A stretch of DNA of 64,000 nucleotides, taken from positions 62,001-126,000 of the forward strand of contig CAVWAP010000003.1 in NCBI GenBank assembly GCA_963753055.1. The letters are read 5' to 3'. Below are positions 47,814-56,815 of the stretch, piece after piece (the first letter of the stretch is position 1; each line of letters opens with the position of its first letter). The notes below the pieces were generated by a model. It saw nothing but the letters and a program-made list of their open reading frames with translations, did not search any database and was not told where the DNA came from. Origin of the DNA: JAUWGC01 sp963753055 (lineage in GTDB: Bacteria; Bacteroidota; Bacteroidia; Bacteroidales; B18-G4). The translations under genes were made by a program, and so were the position numbers.

Positions 47814-47922
47814 TCAAATCATATTCGCATGGACGCATGTACGCATGTACGAATTAATCCTTGCTAAATGCGAACATGCTTACATGTGAACATGTGTAAA
47901 TGAATTATGATTGTCTGTTCAG

Positions 47923-47942
47923 TGTTCAGTGTTCACTGATAA
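47923..47942. repeat. dispersed intergenic repeat (GAACACTGAACAG family), copy 4
   Basis: TCAGTGTTCAGTGTTCACTG, directly next to the att-like repeat at 47943. A further segment at 47814-47880 has CGCATG and ACATGTG words; no gene in this 210-base gap. Confidence 0.55.
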
Positions 47943-48041
47943 AGTTCCCTCGTAGCTGCGCTCCTCGGGATAACTTCGACCATGGTTTTTCATTGCGCTT
48001 CGCTTATGAAAAACCGGTCTCAGTTACTTCCCGATACAGAA
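47943..48041 (-). repeat. att-like direct repeat, proximal copy at the mnmE 3' end
   Basis: Contains the last 18 bases of mnmE (48024-48041; TTCTGTATCGGGAAGTAA on the minus strand) and the 80 bases downstream. The partner is 43734-43831. The same 18-base mnmE end, apart from one base as I recall it (TTCTGTATTGGGAAGTAA), is the attachment site used by SGI1-type islands in Gammaproteobacteria. Confidence 0.85.
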
Positions 48042-49454
48042 ATTCCTGAATATATTATCTAAAATTTCGTCATTGGTGACTTCCCCGGTGATTTCGCCGA
48101 GGTGGGAGAGGGCGTCGCGGATGTCGATGGCGACAAGGTCGGAAGGGACTTCCTTTTCAAAGCCTTCCCTTACCTTCCTAATGGCAAGCAAAGCTTTGGT
48201 CAGAGCCTCGTGGTGGCGGGTGTTGGAAACAATGACATTATCCTGAATGTCGATCGACTTAACTGCACTCAAAAGGCTGTCAGAGATCATGTGAATGTTC
48301 TCCTTGCGCTTGGCCGAAACAAACAAACACTCCATCTCCACAAAGTCCCTGAAATGCTTTGGGGCCTCAACCAGCTGGTCAATCTTGTTGGCTATCACAA
48401 TCACCTTCTTGGACTCAAACTCCTCCTCCGGCAAACTGTCTTTTAATTCATTCCAGAAGGAGAGGAGCGAGTCCTGTATCATCTCACATGAATCCTGGCT
48501 CACATCAAACATATACAGGATGATCCGTGCCTCCCTGATCTTCTCATGCGTTCGCTCAATGCCTATGGTCTCTACCTTATCTGAGCTCTCACGTAATCCG
48601 GCAGTATCAATAAACCGAAAAGCGATACCTTCAAGAACAATAGTGTCTTCAATCGTGTCCCGGGTGGTCCCAGGAATCTCAGAAACGATTGCCCTTTCTT
48701 CATTGAGGATAGCATTGAGAAGGGTGGATTTACCTACATTGGGCCTGCCAATAATCGCTACAGGAATGCCCTTTTTCAAAACATTGCCCTGGGCAAATGA
48801 TTTCACCAGCGAGCTGATCTCTGTGTCCAGCTCATCCAGGAGGTCAAATAAGGCAGGACGGTCAGCAAACTCAACGTCCTCTTCACTGAAGTCCAGCTCC
48901 AGTTCGATCAAAGAGGCAAATTCAAGAAGCCTCTGCCTGAGCTCCTGTATCTTTTGCGAATAACCACCCCTCATCTGTTTCAATGCCAGCTGGTGCGCTG
49001 CACTTGAGTTGGATGCAATAAGGTCGGCAACAGCCTCGGCCTGCGAAAGGTCAAACTTCCGGTTCATGAAGGCCTGCAACGTAAATTCACCGGGTTTGGC
49101 CATCCTTGCCCCACTGTCTATCAAGGCATTGATGATTTTTTGCTGAATATATTCAGATCCATGGCATGAGATCTCTGCGGAGTCTTCTCCGGTATACGAA
49201 TTTGGTGCCCTGAATATGCTTACCAGCACTTCATCAATCAACTCATCCCTGACCTCTAGTTTTCCAAAATGAATGGTGTGTGATGGAACATCTAAGATAT
49301 TGGCATCCTTTTTCTTGGGCCTAAACACCTCATTTAGAACTTTAAGTGAATTTGGCCCTGAAATTCTGATCACAGCAATGGCTCCTGAACCTGCCGGCGT
49401 CGCCAACGCACAGATAGTGTCGGAACCTGTTAGGAGTGTCGATACTTTCGTCAC
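48024..49454 (-). CDS. mnmE: tRNA uridine-5-carboxymethylaminomethyl modification GTPase MnmE (TrmE)
   Basis: 476 aa, full length. The N-terminal folate-binding domain starts DTICALATPAGSGAIAVIRI. The G domain has GRPNVGKST (236-244), PGTTRDTIED (261-270), DTAG (283-286) and NKID (356-359). The C-terminus is FCIGK, with the catalytic Cys at 473. With MnmG it modifies U34 of certain tRNAs. The last codons form one arm of a direct repeat, so integration at this site would have kept the gene intact. It is transcribed toward the decayed zone. Confidence 0.96.
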   Translation of the reverse strand: MTKVSTLLTGSDTICALATPAGSGAIAVIRISGPNSLKVLNEVFRPKKKDANILDVPSHTIHFGKLEVRDELIDEVLVSIFRAPNSYTGEDSAEISCHGSEYIQQKIINALIDSGARMAKPGEFTLQAFMNRKFDLSQAEAVADLIASNSSAAHQLALKQMRGGYSQKIQELRQRLLEFASLIELELDFSEEDVEFADRPALFDLLDELDTEISSLVKSFAQGNVLKKGIPVAIIGRPNVGKSTLLNAILNEERAIVSEIPGTTRDTIEDTIVLEGIAFRFIDTAGLRESSDKVETIGIERTHEKIREARIILYMFDVSQDSCEMIQDSLLSFWNELKDSLPEEEFESKKVIVIANKIDQLVEAPKHFRDFVEMECLFVSAKRKENIHMISDSLLSAVKSIDIQDNVIVSNTRHHEALTKALLAIRKVREGFEKEVPSDLVAIDIRDALSHLGEITGEVTNDEILDNIFRNFCIGK

Positions 49455-49462
49455 AATGAGTT

Positions 49463-49566
49463 GTTAAGTTATTAAGTAATTAAGTGATTAAGTGATTAAG
49501 TAATTGAGTTAATAACAAATTTACGACATTTCTCCCTCAATCACCTAATCACCCAATCACTTAATC
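49463..49566. repeat. tandem TTAAGTAA/TTAAGTGA words with inverted second half
   Basis: TAAGTGATTAAGTGATTAAG on the left and its complement-type words (CTAATCACCCAATCACTTAA) on the right flank a short spacer; the two can pair. It fills the space between mnmE and sucD. Confidence 0.75.
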
Positions 49567-49607
49567 ACATTTTTACTATATTAGCCATTCAATTCAAAAA
49601 CCGAAAC

Positions 49608-50480
49608 ATGAGCGTACTCGTAGACAAAAGCTCCAGGATCGTAGTCCAGGGATTTACAGGTAAAGAAGGCACTTTCCATGCAACACAAATGATTGAATAT
49701 GGGACCAATGTCATCGGTGGTGTTACACCAGGAAAAGGTGGACAAACACATCTCGACAGACCCGTCTTTAATACTGTTGCCGAAGCTGTCGATAAGGCTG
49801 GCGCCAACGTTTCATTGATATTCGTTCCTCCTCCCTTTGCCGGCGATGCGATCATGGAAGCCGCAGATGCCGGGATTGAACTAATCATTTGTATCACAGA
49901 AGGTATTCCAACTGACGATATGATAAAGGTCAAGACCTACCTCTGTGATAAGAAGAGCCGGCTGGTAGGACCAAATTGCCCTGGTGTCATCACACCGGGT
50001 CAGGCAAAAGTGGGTATCATGCCTGGATTTATTCATAAACCGGGGGTTATTGGCATCGTGTCACGCTCAGGAACCCTTACTTACGAGGCTGTACAACAAC
50101 TAACAACCATTGGCCTTGGCCAAACCACCGCCATAGGCATTGGTGGCGACCCTGTGCTTGGGACAACAACGAAAGAAGCTCTTGAGATCCTTATCAAGGA
50201 CCCTGAAGCCAAAGGTGTAGTGCTGATTGGTGAGATCGGAGGCAATATGGAAGCTGAAGCTGCATACTGGTATAAGGAAAATAATACAAAGCCCGTTGTT
50301 GCATTTATTGCCGGAGCTACAGCACCTAAAGGCAAGCGCATGGGACATGCAGGGGCTATCATTGGCGGCAAAGCTGATACTGCTGATGCTAAAAAAGAAA
50401 TTCTGCGCTCATGTGGCATCGTTGTTGTCGATTCACCTGCAGATATTGGAAAGAAAATGGCAGAGCTGGTTAATGGCTAG
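49608..50480 (+). CDS. sucD: succinate-CoA ligase, alpha subunit
   Basis: 290 aa, full length. The CoA-binding domain has VVQGFTGKEGTFHA (12-25); the ligase domain has VGPNCPGVITPGQAKVG (120-136) and GHAGAIIGG with the phospho-histidine at 247. It links succinyl-CoA to succinate with nucleotide triphosphate formation in the TCA cycle or the reverse branch used in fermentation. The beta subunit sucC is not adjacent, so the pair is split in this genome or lies elsewhere. The stop overlaps the end of the convergent CAP-domain gene by four bases. Confidence 0.95.
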   Translation: MSVLVDKSSRIVVQGFTGKEGTFHATQMIEYGTNVIGGVTPGKGGQTHLDRPVFNTVAEAVDKAGANVSLIFVPPPFAGDAIMEAADAGIELIICITEGIPTDDMIKVKTYLCDKKSRLVGPNCPGVITPGQAKVGIMPGFIHKPGVIGIVSRSGTLTYEAVQQLTTIGLGQTTAIGIGGDPVLGTTTKEALEILIKDPEAKGVVLIGEIGGNMEAEAAYWYKENNTKPVVAFIAGATAPKGKRMGHAGAIIGGKADTADAKKEILRSCGIVVVDSPADIGKKMAELVNG

Positions 50481-51355
50481 TAATTCAATATCCAGACATT
50501 TTTGAACTTATCTCCTAACTTGGACCTGAACGACTTGGCCTCATTGATGTTTTGAAAGTCTCCCAAAGAAACCCGGTAGTTTTCATCTCCCCTGACAACC
50601 TTAATGCCTGTGTATCCTTTGGATGATAAAGCCTTCGCATCAGTCATGGCATCAGCTGCTATCTCATAACTGGAGCAGATAACATAGTACCTGTTGCTCT
50701 TTTCGGTTACCAGGGTAATTGCAACAGGAGCAGTTGAAGCTGCCGCCGCCTCCTTATCCTTACTGCAGATACCGGGCTCTCCTTCACGATCGGTCAGTTC
50801 ACCTACCCAGATAACAGCATATCCCTCCAACACGCCCACACCAATGGTTCTCCATTTGTATTTACTCCACCTATTCTCATTAAGCAGGAAATCATTGGTT
50901 TCTTCAATGGATGACCAGAATGCAATCAGACTGTCAGGGTTCACCTGTGCAGGCTCCCAATAAGCCAGCTCATGGCCCTCACCACGGTAATTGGTAAGCT
51001 CCCTTGGCTTCTCAAGGATGCATTGCGACTTGGGAACATAATTATTATGGCAGCATGGTGTCCAGTCCCCTTTGTTGGACCAGCTGTTAAGGTTACATAC
51101 ACTGGTGTCAGGATGGTTGTTGACCAGGTCGGCCACATGGGTGGTCGCTACATAAGATAGCGAAATGGAAAGAGTAAACGGAGACAGTCCATTATCCACT
51201 CTGTGCTTGTTAATCAACTCATATAATCTGTATTCTGTTTTAGAGATGCAAAAATCCGGCGGAATCTCCCCCTTAGCTTGCAAAGAGACCCCCAACAATA
51301 TAACAATATAACAATATAACAATATAACAGTATTACAATTTAACAACTTACCCAT
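50477..51355 (-). CDS. secreted CAP-domain (SCP/PR-1) protein with C-terminal SPOR domain
   Basis: 292 aa. The N-terminal signal peptide core (TVILLYCYIVILLGVSL) is encoded by an 8-bp tandem repeat (51293-51348). The CAP domain follows: YRLYELINKHRVDNGLSPF near 42, THVADLVNNH near 72, and WRTIGVGVLEGYAVIWVGE near 167. The last about 75 residues fit a SPOR domain (RYYVICSSYEIAADAMTDAK ... YRVSLGDFQNINEAKSFRSK), which binds denuded peptidoglycan. It probably acts in the periplasm at the division site or cell wall. No other in-frame Met is available early, so the start at 51355 is required for export. Confidence 0.87.
   Translation of the reverse strand: MGKLLNCNTVILLYCYIVILLGVSLQAKGEIPPDFCISKTEYRLYELINKHRVDNGLSPFTLSISLSYVATTHVADLVNNHPDTSVCNLNSWSNKGDWTPCCHNNYVPKSQCILEKPRELTNYRGEGHELAYWEPAQVNPDSLIAFWSSIEETNDFLLNENRWSKYKWRTIGVGVLEGYAVIWVGELTDREGEPGICSKDKEAAAASTAPVAITLVTEKSNRYYVICSSYEIAADAMTDAKALSSKGYTGIKVVRGDENYRVSLGDFQNINEAKSFRSKLGDKFKNVWILNY
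51293..51348. repeat. 8-bp tandem repeat inside a signal-peptide coding region
   Basis: AACAATAT occurs four times in a row, followed by three degenerate units (AACAGTAT, TACAATTT, AACAACTT). Because 8 is not a multiple of 3, gain or loss of a unit would shift the frame of the CAP/SPOR gene at codons 3-21. Confidence 0.9.
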
Positions 51356-51379
51356 TTACCAAAATTAACAAAACTTCGC

Positions 51380-51387
51380 TATATTTG
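51380..51387 (+). promoter_or_regulatory. -7 box (TATATTTG) abutting a start codon
   Basis: TATATTTG ends four bases before the ATG at 51392, so transcription would start at or beside the start codon and the mRNA would be leaderless. No clear -33 element. Confidence 0.5.
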
Positions 51388-51391
51388 AAAT

Positions 51392-53614
51392 ATGGCACGA
51401 CAAAAATCCCTCGGCCTCGGCACAGCCCCTGTATTCCTGGCTGGTATCTCCACCATACTGGGGGCCATCCTGTTCCTTAGATTTGGCTTTGCTGTGGGTA
51501 CGCTGGGCCTGATGGGAGTCCTCCTGATAATCCTTGTTGGACATATCGTCACCATACCTACCGCCTTCGCCCTTTCTGAAATAGCGACCAATCAACGTGT
51601 CGAAGGAGGAGGTGAATATTATATCATTTCCAGGTCGTTTGGCCTGAACATTGGCGCTACCATTGGGATAGCCCTGTATTTCTCCCAGGCGATCAGTGTG
51701 GCTTTCTATATCATTGCTTTCACCGAGGCTTTCGAACCATTTTTTAATTGGATGCAAGCTGAACATGGCATTGACCTGCCCAGGCAGGCCGTCAGCTTAC
51801 CGGCAATGGCATTGCTCAGTATCCTGATCCTGACCAAAGGGGGCAACCTTGGCATAAAAGCATTATATGTTGTGGCAGGGATCTTGTTTATTGCCCTGGC
51901 ATTGTTCTTTGCCGGGAGCACAGAATACTCAGAGACTACAAGCTCTTCAATATTCTCAGGCTCATTCAGGAATATGGATAGCTTCTTCATTGTCCTGGCT
52001 ATCATTTTTCCGGCATTTACCGGGATGACAGCAGGAGTAGGGCTTTCCGGTGACCTGAAGAGCCCAAGAAAGTCAATTCCTTTAGGAACGATGGCTGCCA
52101 CATTCATCGGTATGGTCATCTATGTCTTTATCGTTTGGAAGCTGAACAGGTCGGCCAGTCCTGCCGACCTGCTCGACAAGCAGCTGATCATGTCTGATAT
52201 TGCCATCGGCGGTTCATGGATAATACCAATTGGATTAGCAGCATCCACAATCTCTTCAGCCATCGGCTCTGTCCTGGTTGCTCCACGTACACTGCAGGCA
52301 CTGGGCCATGACAGGACCTTCCCATTTAAGGGAATGAACAGGTTCCTGGCGCTGGGTAAACAAAAAAATAACGAACCTTTCAATGCTTCCCTGGTAACCT
52401 GCCTCATCGCTACTGTTTTTGTTGCATTGGGAAGTGTTAATGCCGTTGCGACCATTATCACCATGTTTTTCATGCTCACTTATGGATCTATTTGCCTTAT
52501 CAGCTTCCTTAATCACTTTGGATCAGACCCTTCCTACAGGCCCACGTTCAGATCAAGATGGATCATCTCCCTGCTTGGCTTCCTTGCCTGCCTATGGTTG
52601 ATGTTTAAGATCAACACACCATATACTGTTCTTGCCATCGCTTTCATGATGCTCTTGTATTTTATGATATCCCGTTATCATAAAAGCCGGAGAGGATTGC
52701 AATCCATCTTCAAAGGAGCATTGTTTCAACTGAACAGGAGGCTGCAGCTATACCTGCAACAATCCATGGATTATCGCTCAGGTGAATCATGGAGACCATC
52801 TGTTATTAGTATATCAAGCCAAACCTTTCACCGTGACACCGCCCTTTACCTCCTGGATTGGATTGCCTACCGGTACGGATTTGGAACGTATATCCATTTG
52901 ATCAAAGGTTATTTCTCCGCTGAGAAACAGGTGGAATCAGAAATCATCCTGAAGAAACTTATCAGCAAAACAGAAAAGAAATATAAAAACATATATATTG
53001 ACACCCTAATCTCACCATCATATACATCGGCTATTGCTCAAAGTATTCAATTACCAGGCATTTCAGGAATGGAAAACAATATGGTGATCTTTGATTTCGA
53101 TAAATCAAACCCGGATAACCTGGAGGATGTAATAGAAAATATTAATATGGTAAGGGCAGGCAAGAATGATGTTTGCATCCTGGGAGCTTCAAGCAAGAAG
53201 GCCAATTACAAAAATGGCATCCATATCTGGATACGAAGCTTCGATTTTGAAAATTCCAACCTGATGATCCTGCTCGGATACATCATCTCCGGACATCCAA
53301 CCTGGTACAAAAGCCCCATAAAGATCTTTGAGATCACCAAAGAGGATGAGATGGAGAAAACCAAGGAGAATTTATTGGAATTGATGAAAGAAGGACGAAT
53401 CCCTATAACCGAGAAGAACATCACCATCATCAGGAAAGATGAAAACCTGAGCACACTGGAGCTGATCAATGAAAATTCTGAAGAGGCCGGGTTAACAATT
53501 CTTGGGTTCCGGTCCAGTCACCTGAAGCATGAAGGAGTTGAATTCTTTAAAGGATATGATAATATCGGGGATGTCCTGTTCGTGAATAGTCACCGACAGA
53601 AGACCATCTCCTAG
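51392..53614 (+). CDS. SLC12 (cation-chloride cotransporter)-like transporter of the APC superfamily
   Basis: 740 aa. About 12 membrane segments in residues 10-435, beginning GLGTAPVFLAGISTILGAIL, with AIIFPAFTGMTAGVGLSGDL near 210 that parallels the FPxxTGxxAGxxxSGDL motif of SLC12 cotransporters. A soluble C-terminal region of about 300 residues follows, as in that family. It is expected to move chloride with potassium and/or sodium, but bacterial members are little studied, and a general amino-acid permease role is possible. The start abuts a TATATTTG box. It is divergent from the CAP/SPOR gene. Confidence 0.85.
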   Translation: MARQKSLGLGTAPVFLAGISTILGAILFLRFGFAVGTLGLMGVLLIILVGHIVTIPTAFALSEIATNQRVEGGGEYYIISRSFGLNIGATIGIALYFSQAISVAFYIIAFTEAFEPFFNWMQAEHGIDLPRQAVSLPAMALLSILILTKGGNLGIKALYVVAGILFIALALFFAGSTEYSETTSSSIFSGSFRNMDSFFIVLAIIFPAFTGMTAGVGLSGDLKSPRKSIPLGTMAATFIGMVIYVFIVWKLNRSASPADLLDKQLIMSDIAIGGSWIIPIGLAASTISSAIGSVLVAPRTLQALGHDRTFPFKGMNRFLALGKQKNNEPFNASLVTCLIATVFVALGSVNAVATIITMFFMLTYGSICLISFLNHFGSDPSYRPTFRSRWIISLLGFLACLWLMFKINTPYTVLAIAFMMLLYFMISRYHKSRRGLQSIFKGALFQLNRRLQLYLQQSMDYRSGESWRPSVISISSQTFHRDTALYLLDWIAYRYGFGTYIHLIKGYFSAEKQVESEIILKKLISKTEKKYKNIYIDTLISPSYTSAIAQSIQLPGISGMENNMVIFDFDKSNPDNLEDVIENINMVRAGKNDVCILGASSKKANYKNGIHIWIRSFDFENSNLMILLGYIISGHPTWYKSPIKIFEITKEDEMEKTKENLLELMKEGRIPITEKNITIIRKDENLSTLELINENSEEAGLTILGFRSSHLKHEGVEFFKGYDNIGDVLFVNSHRQKTIS

Positions 53615-53615
53615 G

Positions 53616-54353
53616 TTAGATCCAGCCTTTTAACTTATAATAAGCAATGGCAGTGAATTCCCTGAGGATGAGGATCTCGTATTTCATATGGGTCCAGAAC
53701 TGGTAACGTAGCTGTATGCTTCCTCCAACTCCAGGTATATATTTCCTTCCGCCCAGCTTTTCTCCGTCAAATAATAACTCTGCCTCAATCGCCTGTTCAA
53801 AGGCAGGAAAGCCATCTACATGCTGGAAGCCAGCCTTTTCAAATGTTTTAACAGCCCTGTACAGATGCTCCGGCGAGGTTACAATTAATATATTACTTGA
53901 TGTTATGCCCGGAAGGTATTCAATGATGTTCAATGCCTGGGATCGTGTATTTGTTGCCAATGATTCGCTGATGATCCGGAAGGTATCTACCTCCCTGATC
54001 AGCAGCTCTTGTCTCATCCTGTTCAAAGAGCTGGCGGTATCAGTAATATCACCGGGCAAGGCAATAAGTACCTTTGCTTCTGGAAAAGACATGGCTGCTT
54101 CAGTTGCATGGTAGCACCTGATCAATCCTGACTCACTGGGCATGCCACCACCACCCAATAATACGATGTAATCAGGTTTTGCAGTGATCCCTGCTTTCGA
54201 AGTCCCAAGCCAGTAATAAACCCAGAATGGACCACTGGTAAATGAAAATATAAATAAAAACAGGGTAAAGAACGCATAGACTAAGAATAGAATTTTTATC
54301 GACTTTCTGAATCTTTTACAGAATCTGCTGTTATATAATTGTTTATAATTCAT
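53616..54353 (-). CDS. YdcF/SanA-like membrane protein (DUF218)
   Basis: 245 aa. One N-terminal membrane segment (about 20-44) precedes a DUF218 domain: KPDYIVLLGGGGMPSESGLI near 59, VLIALPGDITDTASS near 95, ATNTRSQALNIIEYL near 132 and ILIVTSPEHLYRA near 153. Family members (SanA, ElyC, YdcF) act at the inner membrane in envelope or peptidoglycan maintenance; exact reactions are unknown. It converges with the SLC12-like gene, one base apart, and repeats fill the space upstream. Confidence 0.86.
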   Translation of the reverse strand: MNYKQLYNSRFCKRFRKSIKILFLVYAFFTLFLFIFSFTSGPFWVYYWLGTSKAGITAKPDYIVLLGGGGMPSESGLIRCYHATEAAMSFPEAKVLIALPGDITDTASSLNRMRQELLIREVDTFRIISESLATNTRSQALNIIEYLPGITSSNILIVTSPEHLYRAVKTFEKAGFQHVDGFPAFEQAIEAELLFDGEKLGGRKYIPGVGGSIQLRYQFWTHMKYEILILREFTAIAYYKLKGWI

Positions 54354-54391
54354 GTTCCATGTTCAATGTTCAATGTTCCATGTTCCATTTA
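54354..54391. repeat. tandem ATGTTCCATGTTCA words
   Basis: Complement of the 28891-28935 family, immediately upstream of the YdcF-like start. Confidence 0.75.
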
Positions 54392-54457
54392 ATCGCCTTC
54401 CTCTTTCCGCTTCACATCCGGAACCTGCCCCGGGCGTAGTCGAGGTATCCAGCATCA

Positions 54458-54520
54458 AGTATCCAGTATCCAGTATCTAGTATCCAGTATCCAGTATCCA
54501 GTATCCAGTATCTAGTATCC
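54458..54520. repeat. nine tandem 7-bp units (AGTATCC/AGTATCT)
   Basis: The unit AGTATCC repeats nine times with T variants. The array ends inside the 3' end of the glycoside hydrolase gene, whose TAG stop (54512-54514) is one of the units. The word CCGAGCGGAGTCGAGG beside it recurs in shortened form at 54430-54445. Confidence 0.9.
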
Positions 54521-56725
54521 TGCACCTGTCCCGAGCGGAGTCGAGGGGTCTGGTATCTGGTTCAAATCTATCAACAGTTTCGCAATAATACAATCCCAAA
54601 TATAATTAGAAGGACAATTCAACACCTCATTATCCGCACTATAAGATTCCCAGAAATTATGATTCCTGGATAATTGGGTATTAACCACCTGTATCATCTT
54701 CTCAGCCAGCTCCCTTGCTTCTTTTTCATACCCATAATTCAGCAGGCCACGGAAGACCATGTAATCCCATAGTAACCAGACGGGCCCATTCCATTTGCAG
54801 CAGTAGTCAACATACGGTGTATACCATGGATCTGTGGCCGACAGGGTAGGGACGCCGTACTTTCTCCAGAACTGGTTTGTGTCAAGAAGGGATTTCATCA
54901 GGATTTCGGCACGTTCCTGGCTCACTGCTTCAGCCCACATCGGCAGGAACCCGATGATTTCCTTGCGCCTTAAATCGCGGTCCATGAACTGAAAAGAATG
55001 ATCGTTCTTATCCACATGATAGAAGAAGCCGCTTTCCTCGTCCCACATCGTTTCGTTGATCAGATCAGAGGTATGGTTTGACTTTTCAAGCCAGCTATTG
55101 GCTTCATCATGCTTCCCCAGTTCCATGGCCATCCTTGCAAGACATCGCATTTCATTCACGACCATCAAACTCAGGTCCAGGCATTCCAGCTCATCAGAGA
55201 TGTCCTCTTTATCTACATCCAGGTATCTTTCTGCAGAGACCTGGAATATCACATTGTACCAGTCCCTTACGTTTTCAATAATTCCATAAGGGCCCCATTC
55301 GAAGAGCCCATCCTGGTCTGTATCCCTGTTGTGGATCAACCATTCTGTATACTTCACACCAGAAGCATAAGCATCAGCCAGAAATACTTTATCCTTGCTT
55401 ACCTGAAATAATTCCCAGTTGATCCAGCTGTAAAACGGAGCAGAGGTCGTTGGCATACCTTTGTGAGGATAAGTCTGAGCACCTCTTGGGCCGTGCCTGT
55501 ATGCAATCAATCCATCCCTCTCCTGTTGTTCCATATAAACCCGTTGCGAATTCTGAGCAGATTCCGGATCCAGGTACACATAAGAGAGCATGCTGAGCGA
55601 CTCATGCAGGACCTGGTGCCCGTGTCCCCAGCCCCATAAAGGCTCCCGCGAGAATACATAATAATTGAAGGAGGTGGCGCCGGCAGGAGGGAGCATACAA
55701 CCCCTGGCAAGGTTAAAGGCACCCAGGTACGTCATCTTATTATGTTTGTTTTGAAGATCCAGGCGGGGCACGGACTCAAATAGCTTTACATTCCTGTCAA
55801 TAAATTGCTGTACAGGCATGAGCTTGATCAGATCAATCTCTTTAAATCCCTCAGTATCTTCTTCCCTGTCCATCATCCCCCTGAAGTACCGTACTTCCTT
55901 TGATTCACCGCTTTTCAGGTTAAACTTGGTATGAAGGGAGACAAAGCGGACGTACTCATCGGTTTTGCCATTCAGAGAATCATTCCTGTCATCTGCATAA
56001 AAATCAGTTTTGATGATATCATAGAACCCTGTCATATCGGTTTTGTAACCACCAAAGGAATAATTATCAAGATCACATGTAAAGATGTCCTGCCAGTGTG
56101 TAGGATAAGCACCTTTTGAATATAAATTACTGATCAGCCTCTTCCGGCTTTCATAATGGTTCAGGTACAAAGCATTATCCGAATAAGATTGAATAAACAA
56201 TGAATCTTTATCAAAAAGCAAAACCGGATAGAGCTCAACCTGGTGATCTGATGTGCCTGTATTGCTTATCCACAGCCTGGTCATTGCAATTTTGGAGCTG
56301 TAAACAACAAATGTTTCCTGGACATGTATGCCTGGCCAGGGTTCATAATTCATCACAACCATATCCGGGAAGGATGCTTCTATGACGGGAGGCTTATTGT
56401 ATTCCTGAGTATTTGGGACCACCACCTGGTTTACTTTCCAGAGGCAGAAGATCTTACCCGACTTATCAGAAGCATAGTAATGAGGCAGGGTAGCAGAAGA
56501 ATATGTTAGTTTATATCCTTTATCCCCGTAAAGCCTTGCCCTCTCCATGGGAGCAGTATAGGTAGTGTAAACGGGATCATTTGCCTGTCCGTTAAGGACC
56601 AGGAAAGGATCATCTATCATAGCCGGTTGGGCACTGCAATAAAAAAAAGCAAGCATTAATGTAGCCCCAATCAGAAATGTCCGTATAAAACTCATTAATT
56701 TTTTGATAGCGTACAGATTGTTCAC
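54512..56725 (-). CDS. secreted MGH1-like / GH63-type glycoside hydrolase
   Basis: 737 aa. Signal peptide (ending FFYCSAQ, about residue 33 from this start; Met at 56695 is a good alternative). An N-terminal beta-sandwich (about 40-300) leads into an (alpha/alpha)6 barrel with GWGHGHQVLHESLSMLSYVY near 375, WGPYGIIENVRDWYN near 484 and YVDYCCKWNGPVWLLWDYM near 653, as in trehalase/GH63/MGH1-like enzymes. It should act on an alpha-linked sugar in the periplasm or outside; the substrate is unknown. The last residues (PSTPLGTGAGY) are encoded by the intergenic repeat, so the true end is about 10-15 residues earlier. Confidence 0.86.
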   Translation of the reverse strand: MNNLYAIKKLMSFIRTFLIGATLMLAFFYCSAQPAMIDDPFLVLNGQANDPVYTTYTAPMERARLYGDKGYKLTYSSATLPHYYASDKSGKIFCLWKVNQVVVPNTQEYNKPPVIEASFPDMVVMNYEPWPGIHVQETFVVYSSKIAMTRLWISNTGTSDHQVELYPVLLFDKDSLFIQSYSDNALYLNHYESRKRLISNLYSKGAYPTHWQDIFTCDLDNYSFGGYKTDMTGFYDIIKTDFYADDRNDSLNGKTDEYVRFVSLHTKFNLKSGESKEVRYFRGMMDREEDTEGFKEIDLIKLMPVQQFIDRNVKLFESVPRLDLQNKHNKMTYLGAFNLARGCMLPPAGATSFNYYVFSREPLWGWGHGHQVLHESLSMLSYVYLDPESAQNSQRVYMEQQERDGLIAYRHGPRGAQTYPHKGMPTTSAPFYSWINWELFQVSKDKVFLADAYASGVKYTEWLIHNRDTDQDGLFEWGPYGIIENVRDWYNVIFQVSAERYLDVDKEDISDELECLDLSLMVVNEMRCLARMAMELGKHDEANSWLEKSNHTSDLINETMWDEESGFFYHVDKNDHSFQFMDRDLRRKEIIGFLPMWAEAVSQERAEILMKSLLDTNQFWRKYGVPTLSATDPWYTPYVDYCCKWNGPVWLLWDYMVFRGLLNYGYEKEARELAEKMIQVVNTQLSRNHNFWESYSADNEVLNCPSNYIWDCIIAKLLIDLNQIPDPSTPLGTGAGY

Positions 56726-56815
56726 GAATTTAATAAATTATCATAATTTTGTAAAGCATAATGCGTTATCTATTTTGTACACAGGTCCTATTCTAAAAAA
56801 ACTATCTAGACAACG

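Noticed and set aside
48295..48963. 222-codon plus-strand frame opposite mnmE
   Set aside because: Serine-rich shadow of the mnmE G domain on the other strand.
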